NCBI GenBank assembly: GCA_024364805.1
Contig: CM044488.1
Location: 45,594,113 to 45,646,472, forward strand
Length of the DNA stretch: 52,360 nucleotides
Direction of reading: 5' to 3'
Origin: Euprymna scolopes
Taxonomy: Eukaryota; Mollusca; Cephalopoda; Sepiida; Sepiolidae
Below, piece by piece: positions 42,670 through 52,360 of this stretch; within the stretch, counting starts at the first letter, position 1; every line of letters begins with the position of its first letter. The notes beneath the pieces were generated by a model that saw only the letters and a program-made list of their open reading frames with translations, did not search any database and was not told where the DNA came from. Made by a program: the position numbers and the translations under genes.

Positions 42670-43110
42670 ACAAGCTCATCTTTAGTTGACCTTTGACAAC
42701 TAAATATTTTTGTTTACTAGCCAAATAAAAATGTTACTAGCCAAACCCACATGATTTTTAGAATATGACATCTTCATTCTGTGACGAGTATGTACATCAT
42801 AAAGATTTTTCTGTATTTTTTTAATAAGTGTAATTCTAAATTTACAAATTTTATGTTGATACTTGAAGGTATACACATTCTAATTTCTTCTGATGTTTTT
42901 TAAACAGCCTTTGTTAAAAAAGAGTATATTGTTCTATTAATTTAACTTTGTTCGTTTTATTAAAAAAAAAAGTTGAAAAGATATTTTTACTCAGTAGCGA
43001 GCAGTGAAAAAAAAACACGATCGTCAAAAGGTAAGCGTTTTATTATTTCTAGTCGCAACTTAGAAAAAAAATCACTCGCAAATGCGACCATTTCACTAGC
43101 AATGTCAAAA
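42670..43110 (+). mobile_element. MITE family M1
   Basis: TTTAGTTGACCTTTGACAAC, TAAATATTTTTGTTTACTAG, ATGACATCTTCATTCTGTGA, CGAGTATGTACATCATAAAG, AACTTTGTTCGTTTTATTAA, TTTTTACTCAGTAGCGAG, GTCGCAACTTAGAAAAAAAA, TCGCAAATGCGACCATTTCA. Reverse complement of 18487-18960 over nearly all its length. The GGCTCTA ends are worn away. Confidence 0.7.
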
Positions 43111-44064
43111 AAATTTCTTACCTAATAGGTCCCGCAGAGTTTGTCAAATTTAAGCCTTCGTCATATCAAGCAGTGATACATCCCTGTATTTGTTTTACAA
43201 GTATATTCTGATGAAAACACTCCTAACCCATCAGACTAGCAACAAAATTTCACCTCTTCATTGTAGAGATCCCTAAATACCGGAAAATTTTCTATTCTCA
43301 AAGCTTGTTTCCTTGGACTACTGCCCTTTGGAAGTCCTTTCCTGCTTCCAACTATACCAACATGCAGAAATTTAAATGCAATGTGAACACAAATCTAGCT
43401 GTCCAACTTACCAGTCGGGTTGCCAATTATGAATCTGACCCTTCTTACACAAGAATCAGAATATACGATTAATTGAACACAAGTTAATATTTTACCTTCA
43501 GCCAGGAGAAAATTGCAGGTTCATGCCTTTCCCAACAGTATGAGTGCTGTAAATAACTACAACAGATCTGTGAGAGTATCAATTAGGCAAATCACGTCTC
43601 CCTCCCCTTCTCTACCTTCCTCCCAAGAGAGGCAGCTCTCTAGCAATTATTCAAGACTTAATGGCTACAGTTAGTGCATAAGCTCACCCGACAATCAATC
43701 ATGCTAAGAGTTGTTTCAGGTACACAGAGTCAAATACGACTTCAAATGTCGTTCTACAAGTTTAGGTCAACACCACTTACTTTCCACATCTTTTATTATA
43801 AAACGTGCCAGTTAAGATAGCGAGAAAAACGCTAAACAGGAAGTCATAATAAACCTCAATGATTTTAACAGTTTGATCAGAAAGGGATAAAAAAAAAGAA
43901 AAGAAAAAAAAGAAAAAAGCGTTCAGAAAAAAGACTGGTACTACAAGAGAGATTGCTTGACCCACCTTGGACCTGTTGGCCAACACTTGAGTATCAGATC
44001 ATTGGTAACATTGCCTCACAAATTTAGGCTGCCAAGTAACAAGTTGACCCACTCAACCCGAGAT

Positions 44065-44096
<32 letters not shown>

Positions 44097-44385
44097 TACA
44101 TACACCCTTGAAACACTACTTCCTGTCTGTTGAGAAAACTGTAAATCCATTTCCCACTGCCAATTAATCCCCTCCCTCATTTGAGCTAAACCCACTTTTA
44201 AAAATAAGAATATTTCGATAAAAGGTAATTTATAGAAGAAACACAATGCAGAGGTATAACAGACAAGCTGAAGCAAATTAGGACAAAACGGTGGAAGGAG
44301 TTATGCAGATCCCACCTTTTTATTAATATTATGTATGTGTTAATAATGAAATGTCTTTCTCTAGTAGACCTTTATTTTTATATAT
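43111..44385. other. No gene seen; (TA)n/(CA)n at 44066-44104
   Basis: A run AACTATACCAACATGCAGAA, ATTTAAATGCAATGTGAAC near 43350-43395 recalls the end of LINE coding regions (YTNMQKFKCNVNTNLAVQL) but is too short to assign. The rest is non-coding. Confidence 0.35.
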
Positions 44386-44388
44386 ACA

Positions 44389-44745
44389 TACGGTACAATC
44401 ACGTTGACACACCGGTTCTCACCAGACCACTGAAGTTAAGCAACATTGATCCTGGCCAGTACCAGATGGGTGACCATTTGGGAAGGGAAGGCAAGGCACT
44501 GTATGTACCACGAGGTAAAATACCAGGTTGAGAAACTGGCGCTGTTTATCCTTCTCTCGAGGGTAGATGGGGCACTCTTAAGCCATGGTAGGCACCCCAT
44601 CTAGTGATGGCATCATGATAAAAAAATACCCTTGATAGCCCTGGCGAAGCATCAAGTATTCAGCTACCGACAAGATTTGAATTACACTACAAACTCATGT
44701 AGCGAGTTCAATCTTGACTACGGCTGTGCTGGATGGGTGGATGTA
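44389..44745 (+). mobile_element. 5S rRNA-headed element, body type 2
   Basis: The head 44389-44506 is the best 5S match in the window: TACGGTACAATCACGTTGAC, ACACCGGTTCTCACCAGACC, ACTGAAGTTAAGCAACATTG, ATCCTGGCCAGTACCAGATG, GGTGACCATTTGGGAA, GCACTGTATGTACC. The extra GGGAAGGCAAG near the end interrupts it. The body (CACGAGGTAAAATACCAGGT, CTCTCGAGGGTAGATGGGGC, AAGCCATGGTAGGCACCCCA, GATAGCCCTGGCGAAGCATC, GAATTACACTACAAACTCAT) shares nothing obvious with body type 1. The 3' end is approximate. As a 5S gene it would be defective. Confidence 0.72.
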
Positions 44746-45154
44746 TATGTTTTTTTTTTATATACTTTTAACATTGCATTGCATTCTTATGTCAGTATGG
44801 TCAAATAGACGTTATGTATCATATTTTGGAAAAAGAATTTCCTACCTCAGATATGTCTTCAACTTAAGTTCAAACTTGCATACCCAGGAGGGAGTTATGT
44901 ACACACTGAAAAGCTCTTGTACGCACAATTGAACTAGTACCACCGGTACTTATATAGTAACAATACCGTAGTAATATTTGCTTTTATGGACCATTTTATA
45001 AAGTATTATATAATTAGTTTTATTACTTTCAATCAGAGAAAGTGACAAACTAGAATAAGAAAGGGCCAGAAGGGGATCAAACAAAATACAATGAGAGTGA
45101 TAAAGAAAAAGTAAAAGATGTGTTACTTGTTGAGTTAATGGCAAATTATGGCTA

Positions 45155-45988
45155 CAGGGTTTGTACAGATTTTCAATGTCCATTTTCAAAGCTTTCTCCA
45201 GACAAAATTCAAGTTTTCAAAACAAAATATAATTTATAAACAATGATATTTTCAAGGATTTTTAATAATAGAAACCAAAAAAAATTGACAACAGGAAAAG
45301 TCATTTCCATTTATCTCTTTGTTTCATGAAGTAGTTTTAAAGTTATTTATATGAACTTCTCTAATGCGCAACAAAATTGATCAACTATTTACAGCTTTCA
45401 TTCATTTTGCCTTTAGTGTGAGCCATGTATGATTTCAAGGCACTTTCACCATTTTGCTCAAAACAAATGTCTTACGTACACAACAATACGCCTATTGACA
45501 TTCATACTTACATTCCCTGACCCACTTATATTTGGTCAACCAAACACGATTAAATGTTTTTTTCCCCATTGTAGATTTGTCTACACTGTGTTCATTTTAC
45601 TTTAAAATTTTGAATTTCCAATATTGAGTGTACAAAAATGATGTGCCTTTATCACAAAACTACCTGATGTTATATGGAAAACATTAAATAGTTTCATGAT
45701 AAAGGGACATAACTTTTATATCCACAATACTACAATGTAATTTCAGAACAATGTATTTTCATTTTACTTTCAATACTAAAACATATCTTAATGGTATTTT
45801 TATTAATATTTAAAAATAATTTAATACTTATTTTGATTTTATTTTTAATATTTCAAAACAAGATTTTACTGGACATAAAGAATACGATTCTCAAGATATT
45901 TTCCATATTTTCAAGGATTTTTAATAATAGAAATAAGGCCTTTTCAAGGCAAAAATCAAAATTCAAGGACTTTTCAAACCTGTGCAAC
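45155..45988. mobile_element. Possible DNA element, about 830 bp, with diverged terminal inverted repeats
   Basis: The left end TACAGGGTTTGTACAGATTT plus TCAATGTCC and the right end, inverted, CAAGGTTGCACAGGTTTGAA plus AAGTCC agree in outline (GGTTTG.ACAG.TTT..AA.GTCC). A 24-base direct repeat, TTTTCAAGGATTTTTAATAA plus TAGAAA, occurs near both ends (45252 and 45909). No transposase frame. Endpoints and superfamily tentative. Confidence 0.4.
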
Positions 45989-45989
45989 C

Positions 45990-46114
45990 TTGGGCCAATT
46001 AGAAGAGAAGTTTGATTTTAAACTCAATTTTTCAAATTAAGAAATATTTTAGCAAGTATTTTGTGTGATTAAAATATATAAGAAAAAGCCTTCAAGGAAA
46101 CAAATGTTGATTAA

Positions 46115-46166
<52 letters not shown>

Positions 46167-47490
46167 AGACATGTTAGTCCGTTAAAAACGGGTAAAAATT
46201 AAAGCCAATTAACTTAAAGTGCTTCATGCCAAATTGATGCTTGACTATGGTTAAATCTGTGCTCATTTTTACATTAAAATCTCTTAACTGTGCATCAAAT
46301 GGATACCATAATACTAAGTTCGCTGCACCTTATAAAAGTTCATATAAAATTTCAGAGCGACCAACTAGTTACTGAGAAAAAGTGAAATGGACAAACAGAC
46401 TAAGAGAAATAGAATATAGACTAGGGCAATAAAAATATTTTGAATAGGGTATTAGAAAGAAAAAAAAAATGTCTAACGCTATCACTCAAATTTGAATTTG
46501 TTGTAAAAAAAAAAAAAAAAAAAAAAATATCCCTCTCTGACTCCTATGAAAATTATTAAAATTAACTCGTGGTGGGGAAAGGGGGGGGTGACTACAATTC
46601 CCAAGTTGGCCTTAAAAACCCAACCCAGACTCTTCCAATATTTGTTAAGTCTATTTTCCTACCCTTTCTTAAAAAAAAAAAAAAAAAAAAAGAGCAAACA
46701 TTTGTACCAATTCAAAGTATTTGTCATTGGGAACTTTCTTAAAACAGAGAATGGGATAATCTCTCGAGAACAAGAAAACCAACAAGAATTTTGAAAAGAA
46801 AATAACTTTTGATCCACCCTCATATAAATGGATAGTCTCATGTTCTACGCGATGACAAAATCATGTTAACAGTTTTAAATACGTCAATCATAAGTACAAC
46901 AGTGGCGCACACATGTAATATACCAACCTCGAGGGACTAACATTACAAGTTTTCAAATAGAAAATAGGTATTAACACACCAACACCAGAGATTTTATAAG
47001 CACATAAAGGGGTAGTGTTTTGGTCTTTTTTAACACCATATAGAAAATGAGTTGTATTTACCCAATGTTGTTTGGGTGAAGGGTATGGCAATTCTATTTC
47101 TTAACCATGACTGGTTAACCCCATCTTCCAGAGATTAGAGTTTTGGATGCATAAACATTGTGTCTGTTTAGGTTGTTAAGCGGACCAAAGTGTTATCTGG
47201 AAGTACATTAGAAACCATAAAATACTGCTTTCTATTATGGTCTTACTTTTAATGTCAATATGGAGGTTACATCAAAGGCTTATGGACACACAATATTCAA
47301 GTACGAAAATGTAAAGGCATTTTGGACGAATTAAACTTTTTTTTTTTTTTAAGGTATTAAAATTGAAATCAAAAGGAGTTTAAAATAGACATATCTAAAC
47401 TAAAATTTTGTTCCTGGTGGAGTGAGGAAATTGAAAATAAAAATACTAAAAATTTTAAGTTCATTATATATATATATATATATATATATA
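45990..47490. other. No gene seen; TA tracts at 46117-46162 and 47464-47490
   Basis: A tracts at 46505-46527 and 46671-46691. Around 46325-46400 the text TTCATATAAAATTTCAGAGC, AGTTACTGAGAAAAAGTGAA, ATGGACAAACAGAC resembles the AAAATTTCAA...ACAGACAGA wording near 28990-29050 and 48780-48850, a common style of repeat end. Not otherwise assigned. Confidence 0.4.
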
Positions 47491-47776
47491 TTCCCCAAAA
47501 CCTCTGGCCTTGATGGAGAGGGAGACTAAAACTTGCTATGGTTTCAAATGATCACAGCAAAGGGAGATTTGATTCCAAATATTTCTCCCCTCTTTTGGAA
47601 ATAGGGTAGGATTATGAATATATCCAGTATCCAATAATCCTTATATACTGTGAAATTTAGTTTATGAAAGCCAAATATTTGTAATTAATTCTCCTCTTGC
47701 TGTTATTTCAAATCATTTTAAACCATAGCAGCAAGTTTTAGTCTCCCCTCCTTCAAGGCCAGAAGATTTGGGGAAA
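47491..47776. mobile_element. MITE with about 75-bp terminal inverted repeats
   Basis: The left arm TTCCCCAAAACCTCTGGCCT, TGATGGAGAGGGAGACTAAA, ACTTGCTATGGTTTCAAATG and the right arm, inverted, TTTCCCCAAATCTTCTGGCC, TTGAAGGAGGGGAGACTAAA, ACTTGCTGCTATGGTTTAAA agree closely. The interior is about 130 bp without a frame. It lies directly at the end of a (TA)n tract, and TA follows the right end, so a TA target is likely. Confidence 0.82.
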
Positions 47777-47779
47777 TAA

Positions 47780-48268
47780 CATTTTGTAATTCATATGCAA
47801 AACTAGGAAAACAAATGACTCTGATTGAAACATTTTATCACAGTAAAAAAATGCCTCAAATAGGCTCTCAATGATGGATAATCTCCTTAATGTGCAACCC
47901 TTAAGGCAAATGTCACATAGCCTACTACACAATTCAGTTAATTGCCATTACCTTTCTAACGAGCCTTCATTTGTTAAGTTCTGATTAAAAGTCATTGAGA
48001 TTTGGAACATAAAATTGTCAAATAAGGTGGTACTTGCAGCCGAATTGAATATTGAAATGTTAATATCTTTGGTTCTATGGGACGAAACTACATGGAAATT
48101 TGAAGACTTTTAAAGATTATATTACTATGCTATGGTTAAAATTTTATGACAATTGCTAAAAAGGACCCTATATTATCAAACCAATAAAATATGGCCAAAT
48201 TTGCCTACATTTGAATATACAGTATCCTGGCAAGCCAGTTTTAGTTTTGCTGCTTTGAGATGAATTTT

Positions 48269-48312
<44 letters not shown>

Positions 48313-48341
48313 GGTTGTCTCCCCTTTGGTCTTGCTAGGCC

Positions 48342-48387
<46 letters not shown>

Positions 48388-49050
48388 ACATGTGTGTCAG
48401 GTTGTACACGGGAAACAAATCACAAAGGACAATTCCATAAATGCTTTTGTTGGTACCTGTGCTACAGAGCATGCCAACCTGCAGCTGGTTTAAAAAGCCA
48501 CCTGTCAAATTCAAATTATCTATAATGATGGAGTAAATCATATTTGAGTGCTATCAGCTAGAATCGAAACTAAAAGCAAAACTGTAGCATTCAAAGCTGG
48601 TGACGTTATCACTGTATCAATGTGACACGCATATAAACTGATTAAAAATAAAGATGAACGTACAAAATGTATAACGATTTTTTCAATTTTGACCCCTTAA
48701 AAACTATTTTAACTGGCTAAAGACCCATGAAAGAACGGTCCTTAAAAAATCCAATCATTTGAGACCCCTAGCACAGCTCTGCAACTTTTAGTTTCGGAAG
48801 AGAGATAGAGTTTGAAATTATGGAGACAGACAGACATAGTGAGTTTTATATATTAGATTTATGCAATTTAAATTTTTAAAAATATAATAAAAACAATATT
48901 ATGTAGCAGTACAGCATATTTGAATAAATGTACAGTGAACTTTTTAAATATCTATACAACATTAATACATTTATTCAAGTGTGCACATACATTATCACCA
49001 TTCATACAAATTTCTTTTTAAATGAGATCCGATTGTCAAAGATGAATTTT
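47780..49050. other. No gene seen; poly-T and (TG)n
   Basis: T tract about 48277-48308 and (TG)n at 48346-48388. GGTTAAAATTTTATGACAAT and similar wording near 48130, and a GACAGACAGACATAGTGAG plus TTTTATATATTAGAT end at 48829-48859, suggest worn retroposon ends. Nothing coding. Confidence 0.4.
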
Positions 49051-49458
49051 TACTATGTGGATTATTCGAACTACTGTTTTCATCTTGAATTTTATTTTCA
49101 CAACGTTTTGGCCGATGTAGTTTCAGATATTCTTCATCTACATCTTGCTGAGCTCTAGAGTTTGTATAAAATTTCAAATAAAACATTTTATTTAATCCAC
49201 AGAACTAGTTTGCTCTCTTTCCATCGGTCTTTGCGAAGTACAAGTCTTAGTAATTCATGATTGAATATTACCTGCACTGAGAACTGAACCTTCAACCATC
49301 AGAAAACTGTCATTTAAAAATTATTATTACTTAGCGTTTATATCTGTTATGTTACAGGTTTAATAAGATGCACGTGAAGAAAGTTTGGCAGTTACATCGG
49401 ATGAAATGTGACAAAAATATCCGAGATGAGAACAGTAATCCGAATAATTGAAATCAGG
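49050..49458 (-). mobile_element. SINE S1 copy flanked by inverted 3' domains
   Basis: The minus-strand SINE covers about 49330-49050: B-box region GGTTGAAGGTTCAGTTCTCA, body GTGGATTAAATAAAATGTTT, 3' domain CTACATCGGCCAAAACGTTG, AAAACAGTAGTTCGAATAAT. On the other side (49385-49456), in plus orientation, a second 3' domain reads AGTTACATCGGATGAAATGT, GAGATGAGAACAGTAATCCG, AATAATTG. The tRNA-like part therefore sits between two inverted copies of the 3' domain, a 400-bp fold-back structure. A MITE M1 copy begins at once at 49455. Confidence 0.68.
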
Positions 49459-49821
49459 GCTCTATGAACAAATTTATCTTTAGTTGACCTTTGACAATTA
49501 AATATTTTTGTTTACTTATGAAATAGAAAAGTTACTAGCCAAACCTACCTGGTTTTTGGAATATGACTGTTCTGTGACAAGTACATCAGATTTTTCTGTA
49601 TTTTTTTTTTTTTAAATAAGTGTAATTTTAAATATGAACTGAATTTATTTTGAGTCTTTAAAAGGTATAAGCATTTGAATTTTCAAATGTTTTTAAACAG
49701 ACTTTAAGAAAGAAAAAGTATATTGTTTTATTAAACCTTTTATTGTTTAAATAATTTGACTTTGCTCGTTTTATTAAAAAACAAAAGGTTAAAAGGATAT
49801 TTTTTCACTCAGTAATGAGGT
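49455..49821 (+). mobile_element. MITE family M1, 3'-truncated
   Basis: CAGGGCTCTATGAACAAATT, TTAGTTGACCTTTGACAATT, CTAGCCAAACCTACCTGG, TTTTATTAAAAAACAAAAGG, TTTTTCACTCAGTAATGAGG. Same order as 42670-43110, ending before the TCGCAA block. Confidence 0.7.
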
Positions 49822-50224
49822 TTTCATGAGTTTGGTTGCTTTTATAATAACTGGAATGATAGAGATCTTAAGATTCCAGTTTCTTTTCTTGAATGCGTTT
49901 GTTACAGGGGACCTGTTCTTGTAAGAAAACATTAAATAAATAAAAATGAGATAGGATAGACCGAGAATTCGAACCTGGAAAGCTAGGTTTGGAATTAAGA
50001 TTCAGGAAGGAATTCCCATTGTTAGTTTTAATATAAAATAGCAGATATGTTTGTTGAAAAGGAATTTGATTGTTTAGAGATGTTATTGCAAAAAGAAATT
50101 TTGATTGTTGAATTCTTTTTTAATGAAAACTGAATTAAAATAAAGTTATCTAGAAGCGAACAATAGAAAATGAAAAACATATTGAAAAATAGGTTAGGCC
50201 GAAAATAGGTTAGAAGAATTCGGT
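49822..50224. other. No gene seen
   Basis: Non-coding AT-rich sequence with a few GTTAG/AGAAT repeats; nothing assigned. Confidence 0.4.
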
Positions 50225-50575
50225 CTGCAGAATGGATTGGACATGTGCGAACGAGACACAAGAGGCATCTTCAGGCCACAGGATTGATCAAGCACATTTT
50301 TGGTCATGCGATGACGTCATGGATGAGAAATGAATTCTCAATATAGTTGCTAGTTTGAGATAGAAACAGGAGACCGAGACAGAGTCGACAGACAGGGTCA
50401 AACAGGAGAGTCGAGTCCGGATCGAATCCCCCTTTGGAAGCGAAGTGTTAGAAGTTGTAATCATGTAGTGACTTGGAATTTCTGGATGTCTTCAGTGACC
50501 GGTCGAAGAAATAAAGGAACATTTCATCATTTTGTAGCTGCGTCTTGTGCTGTGTCATTCTCAACAAAGGTAAAG
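50225..50575 (+). mobile_element. Possible LTR remnant (fossil), weak
   Basis: A GC-richer island in AT-rich surroundings with TGATGTCAT-type CRE-like text (GATGACGTCATGG near 50310), a polyadenylation-like AATAAAGGAAC near 50510 and a CTCAACA end near 50567. These are the usual parts of an LTR. I see no second copy and no target-site or internal coding, so a solo LTR is only one reading. Another unlisted repeat is equally possible. Confidence 0.25.
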
Positions 50576-50956
50576 TGAAATTGTATTTATATGAACTTTG
50601 TTCCCACACTCATCTTGATAATGAACCACATCTTTAAGTAAGGTGTCTCTCCATCATCTTAAGAAATGAGTCCCCCCCCCTCTATCAAGAAGTAATGACT
50701 GTCCCCTCCTGTGATAAAAGAACTAATAACTCATCCCTCTCCTAATATATGCGTTAAGAACCGATCCCTCCTCTCCCAATATATGTGTTAAGAAAGAACA
50801 GCAGAACTAAAAAAGATATAAATGTATCTCTCTTCTATCTATCCCCCTCTCATCGTGTATTACATGTCCCAGTCTCTTTAAAATGTACTCGATATATTCT
50901 CTCTAAATATGTCCCTACGCAACACATTTACTTTTATAACAGTATGTCTTTTTTTT

Positions 50957-50989
<33 letters not shown>

Positions 50990-51054
50990 CCTTCTACTGT
51001 AAAAATAATCAACTAAATATGCCTTAAATATATAAAACGAATCGCCTTTCTAAG
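50576..51054. other. No gene seen; CT-rich then poly-T
   Basis: A series of loosely repeated CT-rich phrases (TCCCTCTCCTAATATATGCG, TTAAGAACCGATCCCTCCTC, TCCCAATATATGTGTTAAGA) at about 50690-50795 with a unit near 40 bp. A T tract follows at 50944-50984. Confidence 0.55.
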
Positions 51055-51058
51055 TTGA

Positions 51059-51479
51059 CTAGCCTGGGTGTTCAGAGGTGTGTGTGGAGCAAAAGAAAAA
51101 AAAAAAAGTGGCAGGAAGGCAGGCTCGAACCTGTACTGCGGAGGAGGAAAATAACGTTAAAAAAAGTGACATCTTTGCTGTTGCGCCCATCACCAAACCA
51201 GAGGTGGCGAAAGTTTAAATTAAGGCTAGTCAATTGAAAAGAGGGGATGACTTTCAAAAATATCGGCGAAAAAACGACCACTTCCTGTAGAAAAGTGGCT
51301 AGTTGAGGGTGAAGGAATTAATGTTTTTAGCCAATTTTTCAATATTTGTCGTCCAAAGGATCGAGCTTCAAATGATACCGATCTTGTGAAAATCTGTCGC
51401 CTCTGTCAAAAGTTTTGACCAGACATACAAACAAACATACATACATTTAAACAGACAGGTGAGATTTATATTATAGAAG
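51059..51479 (+). mobile_element. SINE-like repeat with tRNA-like segment (full-length copy)
   Basis: Reverse complement of 11549-11973. Reading: CTAGCCTGGGTGTTCAGAGG, an A tract, GGCAGGCTCGAACCTGTACT, GTTGCGCCCATCACC, TGGCGAAAGTTTAAATTAAG, AAGGAATTAATGTTTTTAGC, TGATACCGATCTTGTGAAAA, TCTGTCGCCTCTGTCA, AAACAGACAGGTGAGATTTA plus TATTATAGAAG. The B box (GGTTCGAGCC) is on the minus strand. No open frame; the 60- and 69-codon frames here are chance. Confidence 0.7.
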
Positions 51480-51815
51480 ACAATTCTATATTCTCAATTA
51501 CATTTTTGTATTTCTTTAGTGATCAGACAATCTCATTTTTTCTTAAGTATGTGAAAATTGATAACGTGTGTACCACTATTATTATACAAATTTACTCTTC
51601 AATTTTGCTAAGTGTGCAATGTTATTTTCATGTTCTAGGTGTGCCATTGAGAAAAAAATTTTAAATACTGATCTAACCTTTCACATAAAAAAAAATGTCA
51701 TGCAAAGCATTCTTTAGTAGATTAGCAATACAAGTATTTACCAATTTAAATGGTGGTTATACAACATGTGAAGGAAAAAAAAACTGAATTTAAAGAATGT
51801 AAAGTTATCAATAAT
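51480..51815. other. No gene seen
   Basis: AT-rich non-coding sequence, nothing recognised. Confidence 0.4.
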
Positions 51816-51817
51816 TA

Positions 51818-51922
51818 TGGTAGATTTGTATTATTCAAACTACTGTTATTCCCACAATGTTTCGGCCAATGTAGCCTCCGACCTTCTTCAGTTGCAGATT
51901 TTCAAACCCTGAAATCTGTATC
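51818..51922 (-). mobile_element. 3' domain of SINE S1, alone, beside the palindrome
   Basis: The minus strand reads GAAGAAGGTCGGAGGCTACA, TTGGCCGAAACATTGTGGGA, ATAACAGTAGTTTGAATAAT, the same wording as 32610-32690 and 49110-49058. It joins directly to the palindrome at 51923. Confidence 0.65.
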
Positions 51923-52125
51923 GGGACTGTACAGAATTTAACAAACAAAAACAAAAAAAGAAATTAAAATGGCTGACAAACAGCACACAATTTACTCAGA
52001 TGGATTAAATAAAGAGTTGCATTTGAATTTCAAATGCAACTCTTTATTTAATCCATCTGAGTAAATTGTGCGCTGTTTGTCAGCCATCTTAATTTCTTTT
52101 TGTTTGTTAAATTCTGTACAGTCCC
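51923..52125. repeat. Near-perfect 203-bp palindrome made of SINE-body text
   Basis: Left arm 51923-52027 and right arm 52029-52125 are inverted copies with essentially no spacer. I see two substitutions (CAGCACACAA against CAGCGCACAA, ATTAAAATGG against ATTAAGATGG) and one length difference of about 8 bases in the A-rich part. The core of each arm, TGGATTAAATAAAGAGTTGC plus ATTTGAA, is the body text of SINE S1. Transcripts would fold into a hairpin of about 95 bp. High arm identity means a recent event or ongoing gene conversion. Confidence 0.9.
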
Positions 52126-52194
52126 AAGTTTGGCATAAGATTACCGAAACATAGAATTTATTAAAAAAAAAAAAAAAAAAAAAAATTTATTTGA

Positions 52195-52360
52195 GTCTTT
52201 ATTTACTTCACGGATGTAGCATGCTCTTGTTCCATCAACCATGACTGGATAGAGGTACTAAGTAATTCGCAATTGAATTTTTCAGTCGCTCACACTGAAA
52301 ATTGAACCTTCAACCTTTATGAGAATATCATGTTTACAATTGATTTTTCCAAGTACTCTA
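52195..52360 (-). mobile_element. tRNA-derived SINE (family S1), cut by the window end
   Basis: The minus strand begins TAGAGTACTTGGAAAAATCA (A-box region), then AAGGTTGAAGGTTCAATTTT (B box), TCCAGTCATGGTTGATGGAA, CAAGAGCATGCTACATCCGT, GAAGTAAATAAAGACTCA. It is followed on that strand by the 52159-52183 A/T tract. The head continues beyond the window. Confidence 0.75.

Noticed and set aside
43340-43400. Short frame YTNMQKFKCNVNTNLAVQL as another LINE C-terminus
   Set aside because: Suggestive, but too short and without neighbouring motif support.
1-52360. A multi-gene system such as a biosynthetic cluster, defence locus or toxin array
   Set aside because: No two adjacent frames on one strand show protein-family motifs outside transposable elements.

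Overview
The window looks like repeat-packed intergenic or intronic DNA from an animal, most likely a mollusc and perhaps an octopus or other cephalopod. The grounds are high AT content, many long A/T, TA and TG tracts, eukaryotic Pol III-type retroposons (5S rRNA-headed and tRNA-headed), Jockey-type LINE fragments, many short inverted-repeat DNA elements and no compact gene order. The cephalopod assignment is inference from the style of the repeats; tRNA-derived SINEs are long known in octopus. I find no host protein-coding exon that I can defend, and no operons, CRISPR arrays, rRNA operons or intact RNA genes. Almost every open frame is either a relic of a mobile element or a chance frame through low-complexity DNA.

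Layout. 0-5 kb: the end of a widespread SINE-like family, an AGGGTYATTCC inverted-repeat element (127-420), a 5S-headed SINE (1241-1533), a possible mariner 3' remnant, a 27-bp AT-rich minisatellite (2775-3175) and a large inverted repeat (3953-4565). 5-8.1 kb: a broken Ty3/Gypsy fossil (about 5035-6240) and a fold-back element. 8.5-13.3 kb: microsatellites, two 5S-derived pieces, the 3' end of LINE family B, a SINE-like repeat (11549-11973) and a Jockey 3' fragment. 14-19 kb: a dispersed repeat (family A), a repeat carrying a decayed tRNA-Cys (16295-17106), two small tandem duplications and a MITE with TAGTA flanks (18487-18960). 20-23 kb: a tandem array and a 2-kb Jockey LINE on the minus strand, then a 211-bp mariner-like MITE. 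23-29 kb: mostly unassigned DNA, with a tRNA-SINE and a C-rich G-quadruplex candidate. 29-38 kb: a MITE candidate, paired repeats A and B, LINE family B, a 462-bp palindrome and SINE pieces. 38.8-45 kb: a 5S-SINE inserted into a MITE, a 77-bp mariner-like MITE, the Jockey 3' half and another 5S-headed element. 45-52.4 kb: larger inverted-repeat elements, a SINE sandwich, a possible LTR remnant, a second full copy of the 11.5-kb SINE-like family and a near-perfect 203-bp palindrome.

How the pieces work together. The autonomous elements seen (Jockey LINE, LINE family B, Gypsy) are all damaged. The SINEs and MITEs are passengers that would depend on enzymes supplied elsewhere in the genome. The most notable pattern is repeated fusion or inversion of short Pol III-type retroposons. 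5S-type heads are joined to at least two, probably three, different bodies. tRNA-SINE bodies lie in inverted pairs that form long hairpins. Divergences and family names are by eye only.
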